From assembly GCA_934454635.1 (NCBI GenBank), contig CAKSFR010000004.1, forward strand, positions 92,393 to 156,392: a DNA stretch of 64,000 nucleotides, read 5' to 3'. Position 1 is the stretch's first letter. Each line of letters begins with the position of its first letter. The position numbers and the translations under genes were made by a program. The notes under the pieces were generated by a model that was not told where the DNA came from, ran no database searches, and saw nothing but the letters and a program-made list of their open reading frames with translations. Below are positions 7,435-15,518 of this stretch, piece after piece. The stretch is from an uncultured Ruminiclostridium sp. (GTDB taxonomy: Bacteria > Bacillota > Clostridia > Oscillospirales > Ruminococcaceae).

Positions 7435-9635
7435 CCATTTCGGTCATTTTCGCCGTATTTTTCGTTAAGAAGCCACTTCATGCAGGAATATCTCAGCATT
7501 TTGCGGTCGTTCGCGACCATTCTGCGTACGATTTCACGCGTCCCTGCAAGAATAATATTTTCCTTGGCGCGGGTTATTCCCGTATAAAGCAGATTGCGAT
7601 AAAGCAGGTTGTCCGACACCGCCGTAAGCGGCATGATAACGGCTCGGTATTCGCTGCCCTGACTTTTGTGTATCGTAACGGCGTAAGCGTGTTCAAGCTT
7701 GTTCAGCATTTCCGAAGCGTAGTTTGCAATACGTCCGTCAAAGTCGATCGTAAGCGTTCCGCTTCGCGTATCAACGTCCTTGATTATGCCTATGTCGCCG
7801 TTGTAAATGCCCATTCCAGTTTCTCCGCTGTTCTTCTTCCACGAAACGTCATAGTCGTTCTTGATTTGCATGACCTTGTCGCCCATGCGGAACGCAATGT
7901 CAAAAAATTTCACTTCTTTTTTATTTCTCGCGGGCGGATTAAGCGCAAGCTGAAGCGCGCGGTTAAGCTCCTTTGTCCCCGCGGCGCCAAGCTTTGTCGG
8001 CGAAAGTATCTGAATATCGTCTATCGGGTCGTAGCCGTAGCTCTTCGGCAGCCGCCTTCCCGCAAGCTCAACCACGAGCCGCGCCGTTTCCTCGTCGGTC
8101 GCGCACGGCATAAAGAAAAAGTCCTTTTTCCGCTCGTCAAGCTCGGGCTGCTCGCCCTTTACGATTTTATGCGCGTTTGTTATTATAAGGCTCTGCGCCG
8201 CCTGTCGGAAAATCTCTTTAAGCTCGACAGTCGGGATAAGTCCGGTTGAAATAAGGTCGCGCAGAACATTCCCCGCGCCGACGCTCGGAAGCTGATTTGA
8301 GTCGCCTACCATTATCAGCTTGCTTTCGGGCTTTATCGCGCGCAGCAGCGCTTCAAAAAGCAGCGTATCGACCATTGACATCTCGTCAATGATTATCACG
8401 TCCGCGTTAAGCGGATTAAGCTCGTTGTGTTTGAATTTTGCGGTATTTTCCTTAGCGAAATCGACCTCGAGCAGTCGGTGGATAGTTTTCGCAGGCTGAC
8501 CTGTAAGGTCGGACATACGCTTTGCGGCACGTCCCGTCGGCGCGGCAAGGCAGAGCCTTTTCCCCTTACTCTTGCAAATGCGTATCACCGCGTTGAGCGT
8601 AGTGGTTTTACCCGTTCCGGGGCCGCCCGTAAGAATAAACAAATTATTGCCGAGCGCGGCATTTATCGCCGCTTTCTGCAAATCCTCATACTGTATTCCC
8701 TCTGTCCACTCAACGCCCGCTATTTCCTCGGAAAAGTCCTTTTCAAGCGGTGCGGAAAGCTTCAGCATTATAGCTATTTTTTCGGAAATATAGTTCTCCG
8801 CACGGAAAAATTCGGAAAGATAGATGTATGTGCGCCTGTCCGTTTCAAGCTCTGAAAAAGTACCGTCCGAAATCCCCGCAAAAAGAGCCTCGTCAAACAC
8901 GTCGTCCCTGACGCTCAGAACCGCGCAGACGCGCTCGCGGAGCCGTTCTCTGGGCAGGCAGGTATGTCCCGCAAAAGCGTTTTCGCGCAGAACATACGCT
9001 GTTCCCGCTTTTATGCGGTTGCTGCTCCAGAAATCAAGCCCCATGTCCGCCGCGATCCTGTCCGCGACGCCGAAATCCACGTCGATACCATATTCGCAGA
9101 GCAGGTACGGATTTTCGCGCACGAGCGCAACGCTGTCCTCCTCGTAATTTTTCCAGACAAGCGCCGCAGTAACGGGACTTATGTCGTATTTCTGCAAAAA
9201 TTCGACAATGCTTTTCATTCCGCAGAGCCGACGGAACTCTCCCGATATGTACAGCGCCTTGTCGGGAGTTATTCCGTTCAGCTCGGAAAGGCGCATGGGG
9301 TCGCTTTCGATTATTTCGAGCGACTGCGCGCCGAAATTGTCAACTATTTTCTTCGCCAGCGCAGGTCCCATACCTTTTATAATACCGCTGCCGAGATATT
9401 TGCGTATTTCGGACGGCGTTGTCGGAAGCGTGCGTTCGCAGGTAAGCGCCTTAAACTGCCGCCCGTACTTTGCGTTTGAAACATACGCTCCGTGCAGGCG
9501 CAGGCTCTCGCCCTCAACAATGTCCCCGAGGCTCCCGACAACGGTTTCGGGCGAACCGTTCACGTCCATCGTCAGCACTATGTATCCGTTTTCGCTGTTT
9601 TTATAGACAACCTCGTCTACCGTTCCGGTAAGCAC
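7431..9635 (-). CDS. recD2: ATP-dependent DNA helicase RecD2
   Basis: 734 residues. An N-terminal OB-like region (GTVDEVVYKNSENGYIVLTM), then helix-hairpin-helix repeats around YLGSGIIKGMGPALAKKI, then a superfamily 1B helicase: Walker A GGPGTGKTTTLN, motif II IIDEMSMVD, GDSNQLPSVGAG, HKSQGSEY and the terminal TGITRAKENIIL. RecD2 acts without RecBC in Bacillota and is linked to repair and replication-fork maintenance. The start is uncertain: in-frame GTG at 9635 has no clear ribosome site, while a strong AAAGGGAGG lies 40 nt upstream at the end of a small ORF, suggesting coupling or an upstream non-ATG start. Confidence 0.92.
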   Translation of the reverse strand: MLTGTVDEVVYKNSENGYIVLTMDVNGSPETVVGSLGDIVEGESLRLHGAYVSNAKYGRQFKALTCERTLPTTPSEIRKYLGSGIIKGMGPALAKKIVDNFGAQSLEIIESDPMRLSELNGITPDKALYISGEFRRLCGMKSIVEFLQKYDISPVTAALVWKNYEEDSVALVRENPYLLCEYGIDVDFGVADRIAADMGLDFWSSNRIKAGTAYVLRENAFAGHTCLPRERLRERVCAVLSVRDDVFDEALFAGISDGTFSELETDRRTYIYLSEFFRAENYISEKIAIMLKLSAPLEKDFSEEIAGVEWTEGIQYEDLQKAAINAALGNNLFILTGGPGTGKTTTLNAVIRICKSKGKRLCLAAPTGRAAKRMSDLTGQPAKTIHRLLEVDFAKENTAKFKHNELNPLNADVIIIDEMSMVDTLLFEALLRAIKPESKLIMVGDSNQLPSVGAGNVLRDLISTGLIPTVELKEIFRQAAQSLIITNAHKIVKGEQPELDERKKDFFFMPCATDEETARLVVELAGRRLPKSYGYDPIDDIQILSPTKLGAAGTKELNRALQLALNPPARNKKEVKFFDIAFRMGDKVMQIKNDYDVSWKKNSGETGMGIYNGDIGIIKDVDTRSGTLTIDFDGRIANYASEMLNKLEHAYAVTIHKSQGSEYRAVIMPLTAVSDNLLYRNLLYTGITRAKENIILAGTREIVRRMVANDRKMLRYSCMKWLLNEKYGENDRNG

Positions 9636-9670
9636 CTCGAGGTTCTGACCTGTTTCATGTTCCGTGCCGT

Positions 9671-9796
9671 TCAGCCTCCCTTTCGTCCGTTTTTTTCGCC
9701 GAGCCGCCTGACAACGGCGCGGTACAGCAAGCGCAGCAGCTCCGCCGCGCCGAATATTCCGCAGAAAACGACCATAAAAAACATTACGCCATGCAT
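9671..9796 (-). CDS. Small single-pass membrane protein (41 aa)
   Basis: Start ATG at 9796 preceded on the minus strand by GGGGGCGGCGGT. The product has a hydrophobic N-terminal helix (GVMFFMVVFCGIFGAAELLRLLY) and a short basic tail (VVRRLGEKNGRKGG), the pattern of a small membrane peptide. Its final codons contain the AAAGGGAGG that may serve recD2. No family recognised; support comes from hydrophobic pattern, ribosome site and position only. Confidence 0.45.
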   Translation of the reverse strand: MHGVMFFMVVFCGIFGAAELLRLLYRAVVRRLGEKNGRKGG

Positions 9797-9852
9797 ACCG
9801 CCGCCCCCTTCTATACTATTTATACAGTATATGCAGACGGGGAGCTTTCTGC

Positions 9853-9887
9853 GAAAAAACAACTCCACGGAAAGCCCGTGAAGTTGT
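9853..9887 (-). terminator. Terminator after the PFL-family gene
   Basis: Minus-strand stem ACAACTTCACGG / CCGTGGAGTTGT with one mismatched pair and a 5-nt loop, followed by six T residues, starting 7 nt after the PFL gene stop. Confidence 0.85.
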
Positions 9888-9893
9888 CAAAAA

Positions 9894-11252
9894 TCAGTTT
9901 TTCAGGCTCTGGAGAGGCGCGGGAATATGTCCGCCTCTCGAAATAAATTTTGCGGGAGAGAATTTGTTTATGGACATTACGGGGCCGCTTCCGAAAAGTC
10001 CGCCAAATTCAAGCGTTTCACCCTCTTTTTTGCCTATGGCGGGAATAACGCGAACAGCCGTTGTCTTGCTGTTCACCATGCCGATCGCCGCTTCGTCCGC
10101 GATTATCGCGGAAAGGATCTCTGCGGGAGTATCTCCCGGAACGACGAACATATCAAGTCCGACGGAGCACACCGCCGTCATTGCTTCAAGCTTTTCAAGG
10201 CAAAGCGAGCCGCGGTTCACCGCGTCGATCATTCCTGCGTCCTCGGATACGGGAATAAACGCGCCCGAAAGTCCGCCTACGCGCGAGGAAGCCATTACGC
10301 CGCCTTTTTTAACCGCGTCGTTGAGAAGCGCGAGAGCGGCGGTAGTTCCGTATGCGCCGCAGCTTTCCAGTCCCATTTCTTCAAGAATGTGCGCAACGCT
10401 GTCGCCGACGGCGGGAGTAGGCGCGAGAGAAAGATCAACGATTCCGAAAGGCACGCCGAGAGCCTTGCTGGCTTCGGTTCCGACGAGCTGACCCATACGG
10501 GTGATCTTAAACGCGGTCTTTTTGATAACGTCCGCGATTTCATTGATAGAAGCGTCCGGCATTTTGGAAAGCGCCGCGCGCACAACGCCCGGTCCGCTTA
10601 CCCCAACGTTTATAACGCAGTCTGGTTCGCCTATTCCGTGGAACGCGCCCGCCATGAACGGGTTATCCTCTACGGCGTTGCAGAAAACAACGATCTTTGC
10701 CGCGCCGAAGCAGGAGTTATCAGCCGTTCTTTCACTCGCCTGACGTATGATGCGCCCCATAAGCTCGACAGCGTCCATGTTGATGCCCGCACGGGTCGAG
10801 CCGACGTTTACGGAGGAGCATACCATCGAGGTTTCGGCGAGAGCCTCGGGGATCGACTCGATAAGTTCTCTGTCGCCTGCGGAAAAGCCCTTGTGAACAA
10901 GTGCGGAATAACCGCCGACATAGTTTACGCCCGTTTCCTTGGCAACTTTTTCAAGTGTTTTCGCGTACTTTACGGGGCTGCCCTTTGCCGCAGCGGAAAC
11001 GATCGCGATAGGCGTTACGGAAAGGCGCTTGTTGATTATCGGAATGCCGTAGCGCGCTTCGATCTCTTCGCCCGTCTTTACAAGATTGCACGCCACGCGC
11101 ATCATCTTATCGTAAACCTTTGTGCAGGACTTGTCGATGTCGCTGTCGATACAGTCGAGAAGCGAGATACCCATGGTCGTTGTGCGGATATCAAGGTTCT
11201 CCTCCTGTATCATCTTTATCGTTTCGAGTATATCGTTGGAATTAATCATCAT
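9894..11252 (-). CDS. PFL family protein (UPF0210/DUF711)
   Basis: 452 residues, full family length. The sequence begins [31 protein letters not shown] and contains glycine-rich [20 protein letters not shown] and [14 protein letters not shown] segments typical of UPF0210. The family is structurally related to pyruvate formate-lyase/ribonucleotide reductase barrels but its reaction is unknown. It almost always sits next to an ACT-domain gene, as here (15-nt gap), which suggests amino-acid-sensing control. Start at 11252 or one codon later. Confidence 0.92.
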   Translation of the reverse strand: MMINSNDILETIKMIQEENLDIRTTTMGISLLDCIDSDIDKSCTKVYDKMMRVACNLVKTGEEIEARYGIPIINKRLSVTPIAIVSAAAKGSPVKYAKTLEKVAKETGVNYVGGYSALVHKGFSAGDRELIESIPEALAETSMVCSSVNVGSTRAGINMDAVELMGRIIRQASERTADNSCFGAAKIVVFCNAVEDNPFMAGAFHGIGEPDCVINVGVSGPGVVRAALSKMPDASINEIADVIKKTAFKITRMGQLVGTEASKALGVPFGIVDLSLAPTPAVGDSVAHILEEMGLESCGAYGTTAALALLNDAVKKGGVMASSRVGGLSGAFIPVSEDAGMIDAVNRGSLCLEKLEAMTAVCSVGLDMFVVPGDTPAEILSAIIADEAAIGMVNSKTTAVRVIPAIGKKEGETLEFGGLFGSGPVMSINKFSPAKFISRGGHIPAPLQSLKN

Positions 11253-11267
11253 CTGTCGGTACCTGCC

Positions 11268-11537
11268 TTATATTCTGTGCATGGAATTGAAAATATCCTC
11301 ATGCATTACATGAATCTGGAGGTTCATCTCCTCACCGCACTTCTTGAGCTTATCCGCAAGAACGCTGTACTGCTCCGTGCATTTCGTTATGTCAATAAGC
11401 ATGGTCATCGCGAAAAGATCCTGCATGATCGTCTGCGTAACGTCCATAACGTTCGCGTTGCAGTCCGCGCAGATCGCGCTTACCTTTGCGAGAATGCCTA
11501 CCGTGTCCTTGCCTATTACCGCTACTACTGCTCTCAT
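11268..11537 (-). CDS. ACT domain protein (UPF0237)
   Basis: 89 residues forming one ACT domain (AVVAVIGKDTVGILAKVSAICADCNANVMDVTQTIMQD), a fold that binds small ligands, usually amino acids. This family is the conserved partner of UPF0210 proteins; a regulatory subunit role is inferred. First gene of a two-gene operon. Confidence 0.93.
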   Translation of the reverse strand: MRAVVAVIGKDTVGILAKVSAICADCNANVMDVTQTIMQDLFAMTMLIDITKCTEQYSVLADKLKKCGEEMNLQIHVMHEDIFNSMHRI

Positions 11538-11601
11538 AAAAAAATAAACCTGACCTTTCTTTTTTTGTTCAAAACGCTTTATGCCATTTTATACAAATAA
11601 C

Positions 11602-11630
11602 ATTATACTACTTTTTTCTGAAATTGTAAA
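11602..11630 (-). promoter_or_regulatory. SigA promoter of the ACT-PFL operon
   Basis: Minus-strand TTTACA (11625-11630), 17-nt spacer, TATAAT (11602-11607), 65 nt before the ACT gene start. Confidence 0.7.
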
Positions 11631-11657
11631 CATTTTAATAGACAAAAATTAAAAAAT

Positions 11658-11679
11658 ATGATACAATATAATGTATCAT
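11658..11679 (+). promoter_or_regulatory. Perfect palindrome over the -10 of the PHP-Lrp operon
   Basis: ATGATACA (11658-11665), six-nt centre ATATAA, TGTATCAT (11672-11679). The centre forms the -10 TATAAT (11667-11672) of the operon starting at 11708. No good -35 lies at 17 nt. An operator blocking polymerase is the simplest reading; the Lrp-type regulator encoded second in the operon is the obvious candidate, by inference. Confidence 0.6.
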
Positions 11680-11707
11680 TTGCATTAAGGAGGGAGAAAA
11701 CGGCAAA

Positions 11708-12517
11708 ATGACTGTTCCTTTTGACTTTCATACGCACTGCGAGCTGTCGTTCGACGGAAAGGACTCGCCCGAGGAAATGATATGCGCGGCTATCAATCTC
11801 GGAATGAAGGCGTATGCGCTTACCGACCACGTTGAAGCCGAGCGTTTCACCGAGCCGGACTATCGCTGCGATATAACGGTGCGCCGAGCCGCCTCGCTCC
11901 TCCCGCCGCTGAAAGAAAAATACCGCAGTAAGATCGATTTTCTGTACGGCGCCGAGCTTGGACAGCCCGTTCAGAACACCGCTCTGGCGGAAAAGCTTCT
12001 CGCGGAAAACGACTATGATTTCGTTATCGGTTCGCTCCACGCAATCGCGGGCTATGAGGACTTCTATTTTCTCGACTACCGCGAAAACGACCCCGTTTTC
12101 CTGCTGGACAGGTACTTCGACGAGCTTCTCGCCATGGCGGAGTGGGGAAAATTCGATGTTCTCGGACATCTTACCTATCCCTTGCGCTATATCTGCGGAG
12201 AACACGGCATAGACGTGGATATGCAGCGGTACGACAAAATAATCGACGAGATTTTCCTCACACTTATCGCCAACGGCTGCGGAATTGAAATAAACACCTC
12301 GGGACTTCGGCAAAAAATCGGAAAAACGATGCCGGACGAGAAATATGTAATGCGTTACAGGCAGCTCGGCGGCGATATTATCACGGTCGGCTCGGATTCT
12401 CACGGTAAAGCGGATCTCGGAAAGGGCGTTGCCGAGGGGATCGCGCTCGCAAAAAAAGCGGGCTTCGGGAAGATAGCCTGCTTCAAAAAAAGAAAAGCGG
12501 AATTTATAGACATCTGA
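11708..12517 (+). CDS. PHP-domain histidinol-phosphatase-like protein
   Basis: 269 residues; start ATG at 11708 with AAGGAGGGAG upstream. PHP metal-binding motifs are visible: FHTHCELSFDG at the N-terminus, ALTDHVE, the GSLHAI region and VGSDSH near the C-terminus. This is the HisK/HisJ type that removes phosphate from L-histidinol phosphate, but no other histidine gene is nearby and the context (Lrp regulator, aminotransferase) leaves the substrate open. First gene of the operon. Confidence 0.82.
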   Translation: MTVPFDFHTHCELSFDGKDSPEEMICAAINLGMKAYALTDHVEAERFTEPDYRCDITVRRAASLLPPLKEKYRSKIDFLYGAELGQPVQNTALAEKLLAENDYDFVIGSLHAIAGYEDFYFLDYRENDPVFLLDRYFDELLAMAEWGKFDVLGHLTYPLRYICGEHGIDVDMQRYDKIIDEIFLTLIANGCGIEINTSGLRQKIGKTMPDEKYVMRYRQLGGDIITVGSDSHGKADLGKGVAEGIALAKKAGFGKIACFKKRKAEFIDI

Positions 12518-12536
12518 ATACGAAAGGAAGAATTGT

Positions 12537-13016
12537 ATGAAAAAACTTGCAGATTTACTTCGCAGCAACGCAAGACTCACAAACGAACAGCTTGCGGTAA
12601 TGCTCGGAAAAACAAAGGAAGAAGTCGAAAAGGAGATAAAGCAGCTTGAGGACGACGGAATAATCATCGGCTATTCCGCGATAATCAACGAGGAGGAATA
12701 CGACAAGAACTGCGTTACCGCGTTCATTGAGCTGAGAGTTTCGCCTCAGGCTGACTGCGGCTATGACGAAATTGCGCAGGAAATCGCGCAGTATCCGCAG
12801 GTTGACAGCGTTTACCTCATGAGCGGCTCGTTCGACCTGTCGGTAACGATACGCGGAACAAACCTCCGCGAGGTCGCGCTGTTCGTTTCTGACTGCCTTG
12901 CACCTATCGAGGGCGTTCTCTCGACAACAACGCACTTTATCCTCCGCCGCTTCAAGGAAAAGGGAACAGAATTTCCCGAACGCAGCAATGACGAAAGGAG
13001 CTTGGTTTCTCCGTGA
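12537..13016 (+). CDS. Lrp/AsnC family transcriptional regulator
   Basis: 159 residues. N-terminal winged helix-turn-helix (LRSNARLTNEQLAVMLGKTKEEVEKEIKQLEDDGII) followed by a RAM/AsnC ligand-binding domain (CVTAFIELRVSPQADCGYDEIAQEIAQYPQVDSVYLMSGSFDLSV). It overlaps the aminotransferase start by 4 nt (GTGA), and this Lrp-aminotransferase pair is common in Clostridia. Likely controls its own operon through the palindrome at 11658-11679. Confidence 0.93.
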   Translation: MKKLADLLRSNARLTNEQLAVMLGKTKEEVEKEIKQLEDDGIIIGYSAIINEEEYDKNCVTAFIELRVSPQADCGYDEIAQEIAQYPQVDSVYLMSGSFDLSVTIRGTNLREVALFVSDCLAPIEGVLSTTTHFILRRFKEKGTEFPERSNDERSLVSP

Positions 13017-14188
13017 TAGACTATGAAAATATCCTTTCGGAAAAGGTTAAAAGCATAAAATTCTCGGGAATACGGAAATTTTTCGATATTGCCGCTTCAA
13101 TGGACAATATTATAAGCCTTTCGGTAGGCGAACCCGATTTCAAGACCCCGTTCATTATCCGCAAGGCGGCGATACGCACCCTTGAAAAAGGCAAAACGGC
13201 GTATACCGCAAACGCGGGAATGGCAGAGCTTCGGCAGGAGATCGCCGGCTATCTCAAGGATCGCATAAACGTTGAATACGACCCTGCGCACGAGATAATC
13301 GTGACCGTCGGCGGCTCGGAGGCTATCGACGTTTCATTCCGCGCTATCCTCAACGATGGCGACGAGGTGCTTATCCCCGAACCGAGCTTCGTATGCTACG
13401 CGCCGCTTGTAACAATGGCTGGCGGCGTTCCCGTTACGATTGAAACAAAGGCGGAGAATCTTTTTAAGCTCACTCCCGAACAGCTTCTCGAAAAAATCAC
13501 TCCGAAAACAAAGGCGCTCGTTCTTCCCTACCCAAACAACCCGACAGGTGCGGTAATGCGCCGCAATGAGCTTGAAGCTATCGCCGACGTGCTGCGCGAA
13601 CGCAGCATAATGGTAATTTCCGACGAAATTTATTCAGAGCTTACCTTCGGCGAAGAACGCCACGTTTCAATTTCCGAAATTGACGGCATGAAAGAACGCA
13701 CCATTGTAATAAACGGCTTTTCAAAAGCGTTCGCAATGACGGGCTGGCGGCTCGGCTACGCGGCGGGTCCCGCGCCGATAATGCTCCAGATGCTGAAGCT
13801 CCACCAGTACGGCATAATGTGCTCCCCGACGGTCAGCCAGTACGCGGCGATAACCGCGCTCCGCGAGTGCCGTTCGGACGTTGAATATATGGTTAGCGAA
13901 TATGATATGCGCCGCCGTCTTATCGTTGACGGCTTCAACCGCATGGGGCTTCCCTGCTTTGAACCCGAGGGCGCATTCTATGTATTCCCTTGCATAAAAT
14001 CCACAGGGCTTACCTCACAGGAATTTTGCCAGCGCCTTATTTACGAAAAGCAGGTCGCGGTTGTTCCCGGCGACGCCTTTGGAAACTGCGGAGAGGGATT
14101 TATCCGCGTAAGCTATGCATATTCGATAAATCACATAACGACCGCGCTTTCGCGCATAAAGGAATTTTTAGATGAGCTTAACGGTTAA
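13013..14188 (+). CDS. Class I/II pyridoxal phosphate-dependent aminotransferase
   Basis: 391 residues. PLP fold type I: substrate loop SVGEPDFKTP, PYPNNPTGAVM, cofactor Asp in VISDEIYSELTFG, and the Schiff-base lysine in NGFSKAFAMTGWRLGYAAG. Closest in pattern to PatA/AspC-like enzymes; the amino-acid substrate cannot be read from sequence. GTG start, coupled to the Lrp gene; overlaps ispE by 17 nt. Confidence 0.92.
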   Translation: MIDYENILSEKVKSIKFSGIRKFFDIAASMDNIISLSVGEPDFKTPFIIRKAAIRTLEKGKTAYTANAGMAELRQEIAGYLKDRINVEYDPAHEIIVTVGGSEAIDVSFRAILNDGDEVLIPEPSFVCYAPLVTMAGGVPVTIETKAENLFKLTPEQLLEKITPKTKALVLPYPNNPTGAVMRRNELEAIADVLRERSIMVISDEIYSELTFGEERHVSISEIDGMKERTIVINGFSKAFAMTGWRLGYAAGPAPIMLQMLKLHQYGIMCSPTVSQYAAITALRECRSDVEYMVSEYDMRRRLIVDGFNRMGLPCFEPEGAFYVFPCIKSTGLTSQEFCQRLIYEKQVAVVPGDAFGNCGEGFIRVSYAYSINHITTALSRIKEFLDELNG

Positions 14189-15005
14189 GGCGTACGCGAA
14201 AATAAACCTTTTTCTGGACATTACGGGACGCCTGCCGAACGGCTACCACACGCTGAACACGGTAATGCAGCAAATTGATCTTTATGACAATGTGCGTGTT
14301 TCGCGTACCGACGGCGAAATAACCGTGACCTGCAATAATCCGAACATTCCGTGCAATGAGAAAAACATTGCATACCGCGCGGCTGCCGCTTTTTTCGCCG
14401 AATCGGGCATACGCGGCGGCGCGGAAATCGATATTGAGAAGAATATCCCGCTTGAAGCGGGGCTTGGCGGTTCAAGCACGGACGGCGCTGCGGTCCTCAC
14501 GGCGCTTAACAAGCTTTGCGGCGAGCCGCTGAGCGTCGGGCAGCTTTGCGCTGTCGGAGCTTCGCTCGGCGCGGACGTGCCTTTCTGCCTTACGGGGGGA
14601 ACGGCGGTCTGCGGCGGAACAGGCGAGAAAATCCGCTCGATACCGTGTAAAAAGGACTTTTTTATTGTAATCGCAAAACCCGATTTCTACTGCAATACCA
14701 CACAGGCGTACAAAAAATTCGATATGTCCCCTCTCCCTGTGCGCGAAGGCTTCGACCGCTTTGTCGGGCTGCTCGAAAACGGCTGTGAAGCGTGGAGCGG
14801 CATGGTCTATAACGTCTTTGAACAGCTTTACCGCGATAAGCGAATAGAAGCCGCGACAAATGAACTGAAAGAAAAAGGCGCGCTCTGCGCAGCCCTTTCG
14901 GGAAGCGGCAGCGCGGTTTTCGGGGTATTTTCGGACGAAAATAAAGCAAAAAAAGCGGCGGAAAGCATAAATTTGCCATTCTGCCGAATGATAAATCCCA
15001 TATAA
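14172..15005 (+). CDS. ispE: 4-diphosphocytidyl-2-C-methyl-D-erythritol kinase
   Basis: 277 residues. GHMP kinase with N-terminal KAYAKINLFLDITGRLPNGYHTLNTVMQQI, the ATP loop PLEAGLGGSSTDGAAV and C-terminal ALSGSGSAVFGVF. Phosphorylates CDP-methylerythritol in the MEP isoprenoid pathway. It starts inside the aminotransferase gene, so it is the last member of the PHP-Lrp-aminotransferase operon. Confidence 0.96.
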   Translation: MSLTVKAYAKINLFLDITGRLPNGYHTLNTVMQQIDLYDNVRVSRTDGEITVTCNNPNIPCNEKNIAYRAAAAFFAESGIRGGAEIDIEKNIPLEAGLGGSSTDGAAVLTALNKLCGEPLSVGQLCAVGASLGADVPFCLTGGTAVCGGTGEKIRSIPCKKDFFIVIAKPDFYCNTTQAYKKFDMSPLPVREGFDRFVGLLENGCEAWSGMVYNVFEQLYRDKRIEAATNELKEKGALCAALSGSGSAVFGVFSDENKAKKAAESINLPFCRMINPI

Positions 15006-15008
15006 GGG

Positions 15009-15037
15009 TTGAAATTTCCCAAAAAATCGTGTATAAT
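15009..15037 (+). promoter_or_regulatory. SigA promoter of the Asp23-fakA unit
   Basis: TTGAAA (15009-15014), 17-nt spacer, TATAAT (15032-15037), starting 4 nt after the ispE stop. A palindrome AAGTGAA-C-TTCACTT (15044-15058) sits at about +1 and could be an operator or a short leader hairpin. Confidence 0.75.
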
Positions 15038-15116
15038 AAAAGAAAGTGAACTTCACTTATCTGAAAAAGGCGCTGCCGCCGCTCCTGCGTCGGGCGTTGA
15101 AGAAAGGAATGGTATT

Positions 15117-15476
15117 ATGATTATTGTACAAAACCACTGCGGCGGTATCCGCTACACAAAGGCTTTCTTTGACGAGCTGGTAAGCCAGACGGTCGTTTCC
15201 TGCTTCGGCGTTGCCGAAATGAATGCTTCAAGTCCCGCAGAGGACATTATAAGCCGTATTCCCGGCGTAAAGAATATTTTCAGCGCCGGAAAGGGCGTTT
15301 CCGTCAGAATTTCCGGCAAAAAAATCAGCATAAGCATTCATATTTCGATTTCCTACGGAACAAACGCAGCGGCAGTTACCAACAGCATAAAGCATAAGCT
15401 GAGCTATGCTGTCGAGGAGCAGACGGGGCTTCCCGTCGAGCGCGTGAACGTTTATATCGACGGACTTGTGTCCTGA
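15117..15476 (+). CDS. Asp23/Gls24 family protein (YloU-like)
   Basis: 119 residues; start ATG at 15117 after AAAGGA. The frame is open back to 15009 but that part covers the promoter. The Asp23 domain (GVAEMNASSPAEDIISRIPGVKNIFSAGKGVSVRISGKKISISIHISISYGTN) spans most of the protein. Members are associated with the envelope and alkaline stress. It directly precedes fakA, as yloU precedes yloV in Bacillus subtilis. Confidence 0.9.
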   Translation: MIIVQNHCGGIRYTKAFFDELVSQTVVSCFGVAEMNASSPAEDIISRIPGVKNIFSAGKGVSVRISGKKISISIHISISYGTNAAAVTNSIKHKLSYAVEEQTGLPVERVNVYIDGLVS

Positions 15477-15518
15477 TTTTCCGGCATTCAATCAACTTAA
15501 CATAAAGGAAGTGTAGTT

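Noticed and set aside
9927..11600. 557-residue plus-strand frame opposite the PFL/ACT genes
   Set aside because: Antisense shadow of two well-supported genes; no ribosome site and no recognisable domain, composition skewed to Arg/Ala/Val as expected of a reverse frame.
11603..12667. 354-residue minus-strand frame opposite the PHP and Lrp genes
   Set aside because: Antisense to recognised genes and covers the divergent promoters and palindrome.
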